From Rhodanobacter sp. (GTDB lineage Bacteria > Pseudomonadota > Gammaproteobacteria > Xanthomonadales > Rhodanobacteraceae): 64,000 nucleotides of DNA. The position numbers and the translations under genes are program-made. The stretch is from contig SCSE01000083.1 in NCBI GenBank assembly GCA_004298015.1, forward strand, positions 1-64,000, given 5' to 3'. Under the pieces are notes generated by a model, which made no database searches, was not told the DNA's origin, and saw only the letters and a program-made list of their open reading frames with translations. How positions within the stretch are numbered: the first letter of the stretch is position 1; every line of letters begins with the position of its first letter. This document shows, in pieces, positions 16,074-24,766 of the stretch.

Positions 16074-16432
16074 GCTGCACCCGACTGTTCCGCAATACAC
16101 CATCCCGCGACGCCCAGCGGCTCGGGCTCGATGATGTACATGTACCTGACCCCACCGCTCGGCAACGTCATGCGGTGCTGAAAGCCATAGCCGTTCACCA
16201 GCCGCAGCACGCAGCGCCGCCCCAGCAGCCGCGCCACGCCGTCGGCGTCGAAGCCTTTGCAAAGCACGTTGCGGAATACTTGCGGCACCACGTAATAGGC
16301 CGAATCACCGGGGCAACAGTACGTGCCGGCGATCGGCGCGCCATGCCGAAACAGGCCAGCGCGTACCTGCGCCAGCACCTCATCTTCGGAAACTTCAACG
16401 CCGATACGGCGTGTCCGGCGATGGCCGATCAT
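16070..16432 (-). CDS. Stand-alone copy of the DUF927 protein's C-terminal domain
   Basis: A 120-residue protein, ATG 16432, with ATGA overlaps on both sides. Function unknown. It is clearly similar to the last 100 residues of the DUF927 protein encoded two genes downstream: LAQVRAGLFRHG against LTQVRLFLAQHG, CKGFDADGVARLLG against CSGFDARQVARTLG, and TLPSGGVRYMYII against RLPDGRKARVYVI. The two probably arose by duplication within the operon. A free copy of the domain might compete for, or bridge to, whatever the C-terminal domain binds (DNA, primase or host replisome). Confidence 0.65.
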   Translation of the reverse strand: MIGHRRTRRIGVEVSEDEVLAQVRAGLFRHGAPIAGTYCCPGDSAYYVVPQVFRNVLCKGFDADGVARLLGRRCVLRLVNGYGFQHRMTLPSGGVRYMYIIEPEPLGVAGWCIAEQSGAA

Positions 16433-16704
16433 GCCTGCGGCTCCGGCTGGCCGCCGCGTTCGATCCATGCTGCAACCTCAGACGCGCGCCAAGCGGTGCA
16501 GCGATCACCCAGCCTCACCGCCTGCGGGGCGCGCCCCTCGCGGACCAGCTTCCACCAAGTGGACTTGCTCACGCCTGCCAGCGGCAGCACCTGTGGCAAG
16601 CGCAGCAGGCGGTCAGCCTCCGGCGGGTTGGCGACGGGGAGGCGGTCGGCGGGTGTCGGCGTTTTCGGGATGGGCGCGGGCGGGGCCTTGTGTGTGTTGT
16701 GCAT
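16429..16704 (-). CDS. AlpA-family transcriptional regulator
   Basis: A 91-residue protein. ATG 16704 is preferred because GGACGAAG lies just upstream; a GTG at 16758 would add 18 residues but lacks a ribosome binding site. The C-terminal 55 residues are an AlpA/excisionase-type winged helix (LLRLPQVLPLAGVSKSTWWKLVREGRAPQAVRLGDRCTAWRASEVAAWI). The N-terminus is Pro-rich linker. AlpA proteins activate integrase or excision genes of P4-like and CP4-57-like elements. Here it is the first gene of the ATGA-coupled replication operon, so it could act as switch or excisionase. Confidence 0.8.
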   Translation of the reverse strand: MHNTHKAPPAPIPKTPTPADRLPVANPPEADRLLRLPQVLPLAGVSKSTWWKLVREGRAPQAVRLGDRCTAWRASEVAAWIERGGQPEPQA

Positions 16705-16815
16705 TGCTTCGTCCGATGCCGCACCAAAACGGCCGGCTTCGGATGCAGCAGTATTCACACGGTCGCTGCGAAGTCAGCGGGGCTGGGTTCAATAAACCCG
16801 GTCCGGGTCAGGGGG

Positions 16816-17460
16816 CTAGGTTTGGCCCGCAGGCGTTTTCGGGGCCCCGCCGGCCGGTTGCCAGTTCGCCACGGTCGCCACCCGCTCGCGTGCCTTCCTG
16901 CTCAGTTCCGGCTTGTGTTCTGAAAGCCACGCCGCCAGCGCCTGCCTCGGGCTTTTCTTCGCGAGCGCAGTTAAATCACCGTACACGGCGTTGTGCGCCT
17001 CCAGCGCCGCGCGCAGTTCTGCAGAGAGGTCGCCAAGATTCGCGAGCGCGCGCGAAGACGCTTCAGTGGGAGCGATGACCATAGCTCCAGCCGGGTAGAA
17101 GAACGCGGGCCGCAACCCCCTTTTATCGCACCACGCCTTCAGTGCGGTTTTGCTCACGTCGCCGTATTCGATCGAAGCAGCCGAAACCTGCCTACTGCCG
17201 ATCTTCCGCGTAACGAAGTTTTCAGTCCGCTCCCGCACCGCTGGATGCTTCGTGACCGATACACCCAGCTTTTCGGCATCGGCCTTAAGCGCTGCGGCCG
17301 CTTCATCGATCCGGCCTTTTTCTTCGCGCTGTTCGGGCGTGCAGTCTTGCAGCTTCGGATAGGGGCGGTGTAGCGGAATATCGGTGGCGATTCGCGCAGC
17401 TTCCGGCAAGGTGAAGGATTCGCGGGAGCGCGCGAGCGCGAACGGATCGGCAATGGTCAT
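16816..17460 (-). CDS. Hypothetical satellite protein, 214 residues
   Basis: Starts at ATG 17460 and is not recognised. The protein is hydrophilic and mostly helical, with a charged N-terminal segment (TPEQREEKGRIDEAAAALKADAEKLG), a central part with aromatic residues (RPAFFYPAGAMVIAP), and a C-terminal ALAKKSPRQALAAWLSEHKPELSRKARERVATVANW. No membrane segment or metal motif is seen. It sits between the AlpA-type regulator and the next small gene in the same direction, with gaps of 57 and 116 bp, so it may have its own promoter. Base and codon use match the rest of the element. Confidence 0.6.
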   Translation of the reverse strand: MTIADPFALARSRESFTLPEAARIATDIPLHRPYPKLQDCTPEQREEKGRIDEAAAALKADAEKLGVSVTKHPAVRERTENFVTRKIGSRQVSAASIEYGDVSKTALKAWCDKRGLRPAFFYPAGAMVIAPTEASSRALANLGDLSAELRAALEAHNAVYGDLTALAKKSPRQALAAWLSEHKPELSRKARERVATVANWQPAGGAPKTPAGQT

Positions 17461-17576
17461 TGAGTGCGCGCCTTCGCTGCGCCCTTCAAAGGGACGCCAC
17501 GGCAGCGGGTGAAGGTGTCCCGCGTTCGGCTGGCCGGCCTAGCCGTGGCGTGTTCTTTCAACTGGGTCGCGCGCTC

Positions 17577-17906
17577 TCAGGCAGTGGATCCGGTGTGGTC
17601 GAAGTTCAGCAGCTGGCAGGCCCTTTCGAACGTGGCTTCGGCCACGTCGGTTAGGACGCGGGCCGCCCCAATTGCGCCCATGATCGCATGCGTCGTGGCG
17701 GCATCGAGTTGCACCGTGTTCGCCGCCAGGACCTCCACCAGCCTATGGATGTCCCGCACATACATCCGCCATTGCAAAGCGTCCGTCAGCATCTCTTGGG
17801 GGTCCTCTCCGACCAACTCCAGCGGCGTGTTATCGATGACCGCATACAGCGCGCGCTTAGGCTCGGTGGCGGTCGTGGTGTCAGTTGGTATGCTTTGCTT
17901 TGCCAT
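17577..17906 (-). CDS. Hypothetical satellite protein, 109 residues
   Basis: Starts at ATG 17906, preceded by a good ribosome binding site (GAGGAAC, 6 nt upstream). It is not recognised. The N-terminus is Thr-rich; the rest is helical with alternating hydrophobic positions (LTDALQWRMYVRDIHRLVEVLAANTVQLDAATTHAIMGAIGAARVLTDVA). It may be a small regulator or host-interaction protein. Its stop is 116 bp from the next gene, and it lies downstream of the integrase gene on the same strand. Confidence 0.6.
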   Translation of the reverse strand: MAKQSIPTDTTTATEPKRALYAVIDNTPLELVGEDPQEMLTDALQWRMYVRDIHRLVEVLAANTVQLDAATTHAIMGAIGAARVLTDVAEATFERACQLLNFDHTGSTA

Positions 17907-18018
17907 GATCGTTCCTCGATTGAACGGTGGTGGAAGGCGTGGCCGGGTGCCTCTAACACCCGGCCGCGCCGCTTCGGGCGTGGCCCGAATCTCTACAGGC
18001 TGTCGCAGCGCGCGCGGC

Positions 18019-19233
18019 TCAGCCGGCCTTGCGCTTGATCGCAACCACGTTGCCCCCCACGCGCAGGTTGTCCAGATAATCGGCCCACGCCTGCATCATG
18101 CGGCGGCGCTCGGGCAGGTGTTGCGTGCGGTTGTAGGCCCGGCCCAGCGGGTCGCGCACGGCATGGGCCAACTGGTGTTCGATGTAATCGGGACGGAATC
18201 CCAGCACCTCATCCAGCACCGTGCGCGCCATGGCGCGGAAGCCATGGCCGGTCATGGTGCTGCCGTCGAAGCCCAGCGTCCGCAGGGCGGCGTTGATGGT
18301 GTTTTCGCTCATCGGCCGGGACCGCCCGCGCACGCTCGGGAACACGTAGGTGCTGCGCCCGGTCAATGGCTGCAGTTCGCGCAGGATCGCCACGGCCTGC
18401 GGCGCCAGCGGCACGATATGCGGCGTGCCGGTTTTGCTCGCCGTGAAGCGCCACTCGCCGGTCTCCAGATCGATATCCGCCCAGCACGCCTGACGTAGTT
18501 CGCCAGGACGCACGAACACCAGCGGCGCCAGTCGCAGCGCGGCAATCGTGACGGGCGAACCCGCGTAGCCATCGATGGCGCGCAGCAGCGCGGCGATGCT
18601 GGCCGGATCAGTCAGGCTGGCGAAGTGGCGCACTTGCGGTTGCTCCAGTGCGCCCGCCAAGTCGGCCGCCGGGTTACGATCAGTGCGGCCCGTGGCTATG
18701 GCGTAGCGGAACACCCGCCCGGCCAGCCCACGCGCGCGGTGTGCCGTTTCAACCACGCCACGGCGCTCCAGCTTACGCAGCGCGCCCAGCAGCGCAGGCG
18801 CGGTCACGTCGGCGACGGGAAGATCAGCCACGTCCGCCAGGTCTTTTTCGATCAGGCGACGCTCGCGCAGGATCGAGCCGGCGCCCATGCCTTCCTTCGC
18901 GCGCTTCGCCAGCAGCTCCAATGCCACGGCGGCGAACGTGTTTTCGATGCGCTCGGCCTGCGTCGCCTTCTGTATCCGGGCCACCTGCGCCGGGTTGGCG
19001 CCGCCCTTCACCAGAGCGCGCAGCCGGTCGCGCTCAGCGCGCGCACCGGTCAGCGACAAGGCCGGGTAGTCCGGGTCAAGCGTCACCATGCTGGCCTTGC
19101 CTGCGTGGCGGTAGCGGTAGCGCCACACCTTCGCGCCGCTTGGCCGCACCTCCAGGCACAAGCCCTGCGCATCGGAGACGCGATAGGCGCTGGCGCGCGG
19201 TTTCAGGCCGCGAATTTTCGTGTCTGTCAGCAT
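18019..19233 (-). CDS. P4-type tyrosine integrase
   Basis: A 404-residue site-specific recombinase. The N-terminal DUF4102 arm-binding domain (LTDTKIRGLKPRASAYRVSDAQGLCLEVRPSGAKVW) is followed by a core-binding domain (about 100-200) and the catalytic domain: R242 in FVRPGELRQ, K in SKTGTPH, HxxR in HGFRAMA, a second His in QLAHAVRD and the nucleophile Y367 in AYNRTQH. All expected catalytic residues are present. Its start faces the tRNA-Ile gene 200 bp away, the usual layout for P4-like islands that integrate at a tRNA 3' end. Four TGACTCAC-type arm sites lie between it and the tRNA. Confidence 0.92.
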   Translation of the reverse strand: MLTDTKIRGLKPRASAYRVSDAQGLCLEVRPSGAKVWRYRYRHAGKASMVTLDPDYPALSLTGARAERDRLRALVKGGANPAQVARIQKATQAERIENTFAAVALELLAKRAKEGMGAGSILRERRLIEKDLADVADLPVADVTAPALLGALRKLERRGVVETAHRARGLAGRVFRYAIATGRTDRNPAADLAGALEQPQVRHFASLTDPASIAALLRAIDGYAGSPVTIAALRLAPLVFVRPGELRQACWADIDLETGEWRFTASKTGTPHIVPLAPQAVAILRELQPLTGRSTYVFPSVRGRSRPMSENTINAALRTLGFDGSTMTGHGFRAMARTVLDEVLGFRPDYIEHQLAHAVRDPLGRAYNRTQHLPERRRMMQAWADYLDNLRVGGNVVAIKRKAG

Positions 19234-19255
19234 GATGGGTTGGCCCGTGTGAGCG

Positions 19256-19324
19256 AATGTGAGTCAGGCAAATGTGAGTCAGTGGCCTATTGCCGCAGTT
19301 CTGACTCACACTCTGACTCACATT
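19256..19324. repeat. Right-end arm-type integrase sites
   Basis: Four copies of the 12-mer CTGACTCACAYT or its complement: 19256-19267 and 19271-19282 (minus), 19301-19312 and 19313-19324 (plus). The last is identical to the left-end copy at 12156-12167. They fill the upstream region of the integrase gene and may also autoregulate it. Confidence 0.55.
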
Positions 19325-19364
19325 TCGTTCGGATTCAAGTGCACCAGATCGGACGACGCCGCAC

Positions 19365-19389
19365 AAAAAAGCCCAGGCAATGCGGGCTT
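19365..19389 (-). terminator. Terminator downstream of the tRNA-Ile gene
   Basis: Read on the minus strand, AAGCCC pairs with GGGCTT around a 9-nt loop, followed by a run of T residues (the A-run at 19365-19370). It lies 45 bp beyond the tRNA 3' end and probably ends the tRNA transcript; if the element entered at the tRNA end, the element brought this terminator. Confidence 0.65.
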
Positions 19390-19434
19390 CTCCGTGATTC
19401 TTAGGACCGCATCGGACAATGACGGTCTGTAATA

Positions 19435-19770
19435 TGGTGGGCCCGCCAGGACTCGAACCTGGAACCAAGGGATTCGCTTGTACCGGAGGTTTCCTTCCGG
19501 AGCGGACTATCTCTTCACCCTCCGCGCGATGCGTGCAGCATGCGCGCGGGTGGGGTGCGGGACGCTCGAGCCTGTGATCAAGGGCACTGCAGCCCTCAGG
19601 TAGTCTCTGCACCTTCCGGCGGTGTACCGCCGGCTTGGCTCAGGGTTGCCACCGTCCGCGCATCGCGCGCCGCTGAGGTTTCCCTGAATTCATCCCGTTC
19701 CCGTCCACGCATTCCTGCGTGGCGGCACCTTTCGATGAGTCCCCTGCTCTAACCATTGAGCTACAGGCCC
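19435..19770 (-). tRNA. tRNA with CAT anticodon (probably tRNA-Ile2), split by a group I intron
   Basis: The exons are 19735-19770 (36 nt, from GGGCCTG) and 19435-19474 (40 nt, to CCA). Joined, they give a 76-nt cloverleaf with an encoded CCA. The acceptor GGGCCTG pairs with CGGGCCC (one G-T pair). The D arm contains AGCTCAATGGTTAGAGC. The anticodon stem GGGGA/TCCCT carries loop CTCATAA, and the T arm is CCAGG-TTCGAGT-CCTGG. The anticodon CAT with this body and the precedent of Azoarcus suggests tRNA-Ile2, where TilS converts C34 to lysidine so that AUA codons are read; an elongator Met tRNA is the alternative. The intron lies between anticodon base 36 and base 37. The integrated satellite starts at the tRNA 3' end. 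Confidence 0.9.
19475..19734 (-). ncRNA. Group I self-splicing intron (IC3-like) in the tRNA anticodon loop
   Basis: 260 nt, no reading frame for a homing endonuclease. Conserved core elements on the minus strand are GAGCCAAGC (19633-19641), the P7 5' strand in AGAGACTA (19601-19608) and the P7 3' strand in GATAGTCC (19504-19511). The last intron base is G (19475), as group I introns require. The internal guide GTG, after loop CGAAAG, pairs with exon CAT to give a three-pair P1 with the expected T-G wobble at the splice site. The core order and motifs closely follow the Azoarcus tRNA-Ile intron (about 205 nt); the extra length is in peripheral helices. Splicing should need only guanosine and magnesium. 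Confidence 0.88.
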
Positions 19771-19882
19771 GTGCGCCTATGGTACCCGAGCCGGCCGCGT
19801 CCGGGGTGGCGATCCGGGCGGAAATCGCCTTCAACCGGCCCGGCTCCCCCCGACGTGTCGCGGCCTCGGTGGAGCGGTTGCT

Positions 19883-20845
19883 TCAGACCGGTTCTTCGCA
19901 CATCGGTTGTGCGGCACGCGCCGCGGATGCGGCGTGCTTGCGGCGACGATGCTGGGCGCGGATGGCATCGACGGTAACCAGCAGCAAGGCTACCCAGATC
20001 AGGGTGAAGCCGAACCAGCGCGATGGCGACATCGGCTCGTGCTCGATCATCACCGCGATCATGAACTGCAGGCTCGGACCGATGTATTGCAGCATGCCCA
20101 GGGTGCTCAAGGGCAGGCGGCGGGCAGCGGCGGCGAAGGTGATCAACGGGATCGTGGTGGCGATGCCGGTGGACATCAGCAGCAGGGCCGAGGTACTGCC
20201 GTGGACGGTAAAGTGCGACTGGCCGTGGGATGTGAGCCAGGCCAGTACGCCGAGCGCCAGCGGCGCCAGCACCAGGGTCTCTACCGTCAGGCTGGGAATC
20301 GGACCGACCGTGCGCCCGGCATACTTCTTGGTCAGACCGTAGAAGCCGAAGCTGAAGGCCAGCGCCAGCGCCAGCCAGGGCGGATGGCCCTGGCCGACGG
20401 CGATGATCACGATCGCCACCACGCCGATACTCACGGCCAGCCACTGCACCGGCCGCAGTCGCTCGCGCAACACCAGCACCCCCAGCATGATGGTCAGTAG
20501 CGGGTTGATGAAGTAGCCCAGCGAGGCCTGCAGCACCTGGCCGCTGTTGGTGGCGTAGACGTAGACCAGCCAGTTGCAGCCGATCAGCAGGGCCGCCAGC
20601 GCCAGCGCGCCGAGCTGGCGCGGGTTGCGCAAGGCCGCGGTAAATTCGCGCAGGCGCCCGGTCACGGCCAGCAAGCCCAGGCAGAGCAACAATGACCAGA
20701 TGATGCGGTGGGCGACGATTTCCAGCGCAGGGGCGAAATCCAGCTGCACGAAGTAGAGCGGAAACACACCCCACAAGGTGTAACAGGTGATGCCGAACAG
20801 CAGGCCGGCGCGGGAGGTTTCGGATTCGGCGGGATGCTGGCTCAC
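19883..20845 (-). CDS. rarD: RarD-type EamA/DMT family inner-membrane transporter
   Basis: A 320-residue membrane protein with about ten hydrophobic segments. It opens with GLLFGITCYTLWGVFPLYF and includes HRIIWSL, the typical RarD signature, and ATNSGQVLQASLGYFINPLL. It ends in a basic cytoplasmic tail (RAQHRRRKHAASAA). RarD proteins belong to the drug/metabolite transporter superfamily; the name comes from chloramphenicol sensitivity and the natural substrate is not settled. The gene follows rpoD on the same strand but a strong terminator separates them, so it has its own promoter. Confidence 0.88.
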   Translation of the reverse strand: MSQHPAESETSRAGLLFGITCYTLWGVFPLYFVQLDFAPALEIVAHRIIWSLLLCLGLLAVTGRLREFTAALRNPRQLGALALAALLIGCNWLVYVYATNSGQVLQASLGYFINPLLTIMLGVLVLRERLRPVQWLAVSIGVVAIVIIAVGQGHPPWLALALAFSFGFYGLTKKYAGRTVGPIPSLTVETLVLAPLALGVLAWLTSHGQSHFTVHGSTSALLLMSTGIATTIPLITFAAAARRLPLSTLGMLQYIGPSLQFMIAVMIEHEPMSPSRWFGFTLIWVALLLVTVDAIRAQHRRRKHAASAARAAQPMCEEPV

Positions 20846-20890
20846 GACTTGGACTCATTGGATGAGGCAGCCGTCGAGGACGGAATGCCT

Positions 20891-20925
20891 GAAAAAACGA
20901 CGCCCGCACAGGGCGGGCGTCGTTT
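20891..20925 (-). terminator. Rho-independent terminator of rpoD
   Basis: On the minus strand ACGACGCCCGC (reverse strand of 20913-20923) pairs perfectly with GCGGGCGTCGT over 11 bp around a 5-nt loop, followed by six T residues (20892-20897 complement). It lies 30 bp after the rpoD stop. Confidence 0.85.
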
Positions 20926-20953
20926 CGGGTGGTACCGGGCAGGTGCCCGACGA

Positions 20954-22819
<1,866 letters not shown>

Positions 22820-22851
22820 TAACCGACCGCCGCAGGGTGCAAGAACCGGAC

Positions 22852-22880
22852 ATTATAACGATGTGCTGCTTTTTTGACCA
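22852..22880 (-). promoter_or_regulatory. Sigma-70 promoter of rpoD
   Basis: On the minus strand a perfect -10 TATAAT (22852-22857) lies 17 bp from TGGTCA (22875-22880), a partial -35 match. It is 33 bp upstream of the rpoD start codon, in the only intergenic space between dtd and rpoD. Confidence 0.65.
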
Positions 22881-22987
22881 GTTTTCAAGTGGGATTTTTT
22901 CCGGCAGGTGTACGCAAAAATTGCGCCAAAACGCGACCTTGCAGCATACGCCGGATAGCGAAGAGACAGGTCCCTCCATGGACGTGT

Positions 22988-23428
22988 TCAACCGGTATCG
23001 AGCCGAAACGTTACCGGCCCGTCATTCACCAGATGGACCCTCATATGGGCACCAAAGCGGCCACTTTCCACCCCCGGGTGCGCGGCATGCGCGAGCGCCA
23101 GCAGACGTTCAAACCAGCACCTTGCCATCTCTGGCGCCGCCGCCGAGGTGAAGCTTGGCCGCATCCCGGCGCGGGTATCGGCGGCCAGGGTGAACTGGCT
23201 GACCAGCAGCAAGCCACCACCGGTGTCGGACAGTGAGCGATTCATGCGCCCAGCCTGGTCGGCGAATACGCGATAACCCAGCAGACGTTCGAGCATGCGT
23301 CGGGTCTGTGGCTCGCCGTCGTCCGGCTGCACCGCGACCAGCGCCAGCATGCCCGCGCCGATCGCGCCCACGACCTGGTCTTCGACTTCGACACGGGCAG
23401 ACAGGACGCGCTGGATCAGGGCAATCAT
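22988..23428 (-). CDS. dtd: D-aminoacyl-tRNA deacylase
   Basis: A 146-residue cytoplasmic enzyme that hydrolyses D-amino acids mischarged on tRNA. The start is ATG 23428 (MIALIQRVLSARVEV), which gives the normal family length; an upstream in-frame ATG adds 25 residues foreign to the family. The two active-site motifs are present: SQFTL near residue 77 and the Gly-Pro motif in NDGPVTF near the C-terminus, which excludes L-amino acids. It is transcribed towards rpoD and ends 168 bp before the rpoD start codon. Confidence 0.93.
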   Translation of the reverse strand: MIALIQRVLSARVEVEDQVVGAIGAGMLALVAVQPDDGEPQTRRMLERLLGYRVFADQAGRMNRSLSDTGGGLLLVSQFTLAADTRAGMRPSFTSAAAPEMARCWFERLLALAHAAHPGVESGRFGAHMRVHLVNDGPVTFRLDTG

Positions 23429-23545
23429 GGCGAGACGGCGGCATGGGCAGGCAACCAGCATAAATCGCACGGGGCGACCGGGGAAAGTGCGCCGGCGCGG
23501 CATCCAGCGGTCGTGGATTGGGTGGGCGCGCCTTAGACTGTATGG

Positions 23546-24427
23546 ATGCGCGCCGACATCTATCTCCTGTATCTGCTTTTACGCCTGCTCGGCCGACTAC
23601 CGTTGCGCGTGGTGCACGGCATCGGCAGCGGTCTGGGCCGCTGGGTACTGTGGCGGCATGGCCGCATGGTGCGCGATACCGCGGTCAACCTGCGGCTGGT
23701 TCGCCCGCAACTGGACGGCCGCAAGCGCGACACCCTGTTGCGGGAGGTGATGATCGAGAGCGGCAAGTCAGCCAGCGAGCTGGTCAAGGTATGGGGTGGG
23801 GGCGCCGAACGCGCACTGGGTCTGGTCCGCGAAGTGCATGGCGAGGCGCTGCTGGACACCGCACTGGCGAGTGGCAAGGGCGTGATCATCGCCGCACCGC
23901 ACCTGGGTTGCTGGGAACTGCTGAACTACTGGCTGTGCCGCAAGACCTCGATGGCGATTCTCTATCGGCCGCCGCGCATGGCTGCCATCGAGAGTTTGCT
24001 GCGCAAGGTGCGCGGCGCACTGGCCCCGGAGCAGGTGCGCGCCGACGGCGCCGGCGTCCGCGCGCTCTACAAGCGACTGGCAACCGGTGGCACGGTGGGT
24101 ATCCTGCCGGACCAGAAGCCGCGTGCGGGCGAGGGCGAATTTGCGCCATTCTTCGGCCGCGAAGCGTTGACCATGGTGTTGTTGCCACGACTGGCAGCAC
24201 GTACCGGCGCAACCGTGTTGTTCGCCTTCGCCGAGCGGCTGCCGCAGGGTGCCGGCTACCGCATACGGCTGCTGCCGGCACCGGCAGCTATTGCCGATGC
24301 CGACCTCGCCGTTGCCTGTGCCGCTCTCAATCAGGGCGTGCAGTCCTGCGTCGAACTGGCGTTCGCCCAGTACCAATGGCAATACAAGCGCTTTTCCGCC
24401 GACAACCGGCCCAGCCCGTACGACTGA
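23546..24427 (+). CDS. LpxL/HtrB-like lipid A or lysophospholipid acyltransferase
   Basis: A 293-residue inner-membrane acyltransferase with an N-terminal hydrophobic segment (YLLYLLLRLLG). The catalytic H-x4-E motif appears as HLGCWE near residue 118, and a downstream ILPDQKPRAGEG block resembles the family's substrate-binding motif (DQ.....G). Enzymes of this family transfer a secondary acyl chain to Kdo2-lipid A from acyl-ACP. It begins a run of surface-polysaccharide genes and is convergent with the small TPR gene. It could be specific for another acyl-acceptor lipid. Confidence 0.85.
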   Translation: MRADIYLLYLLLRLLGRLPLRVVHGIGSGLGRWVLWRHGRMVRDTAVNLRLVRPQLDGRKRDTLLREVMIESGKSASELVKVWGGGAERALGLVREVHGEALLDTALASGKGVIIAAPHLGCWELLNYWLCRKTSMAILYRPPRMAAIESLLRKVRGALAPEQVRADGAGVRALYKRLATGGTVGILPDQKPRAGEGEFAPFFGREALTMVLLPRLAARTGATVLFAFAERLPQGAGYRIRLLPAPAAIADADLAVACAALNQGVQSCVELAFAQYQWQYKRFSADNRPSPYD

Positions 24428-24439
24428 CGCCGGGGATGG

Positions 24440-24766
24440 CTACGGTGATGCTTGGTGCAGACGGCGCAGGAAAACGGTCATTTCTTTCTCGGCCTGCTTG
24501 TCACCACGCCGGGTGGCGACTGCGATGCCCTGGCGCCACGCCTCGGCGGCGGCATCCAGCTGGCGGGTCTGCAGACACAGCTTGCCCAGCAGTTTCCAGG
24601 CCGCCGAATAGTCGGGGTCAAATACCAGTGCGCGACGCAGCTCGACGATCGCCTCAGCGTTCTCGCCGTCGGCATGCAGGGCATTGCCCAGCGAAAAGCG
24701 CAGCAGTGCGCCATCGCGCGGTCCGCCGCACTGCTGGCGCAGGCTGGCGATCAGTGCGGCACTCAC
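24440..24766 (-). CDS. Small TPR-repeat protein
   Basis: A 108-residue protein made almost entirely of about two and a half tetratricopeptide repeats (LLRFSLGNALHADGENAEAIVELRRALVFDPDYSAAWKLLGKLCL, then QLDAAAEAWRQGIAVA). TPRs bind other proteins; the partner is unknown. Its start overlaps the stop of the GT39 gene upstream as ATGA (24763-24766), so the two are co-translated and may work together at the membrane. Confidence 0.75.
   Translation of the reverse strand: MSAALIASLRQQCGGPRDGALLRFSLGNALHADGENAEAIVELRRALVFDPDYSAAWKLLGKLCLQTRQLDAAAEAWRQGIAVATRRGDKQAEKEMTVFLRRLHQASP

Noticed and set aside
19540-19752. Small protein or homing endonuclease inside the tRNA intron
   Set aside because: The frame is on the opposite strand to the intron, lies over its structured core and has no LAGLIDADG or GIY-YIG motif.
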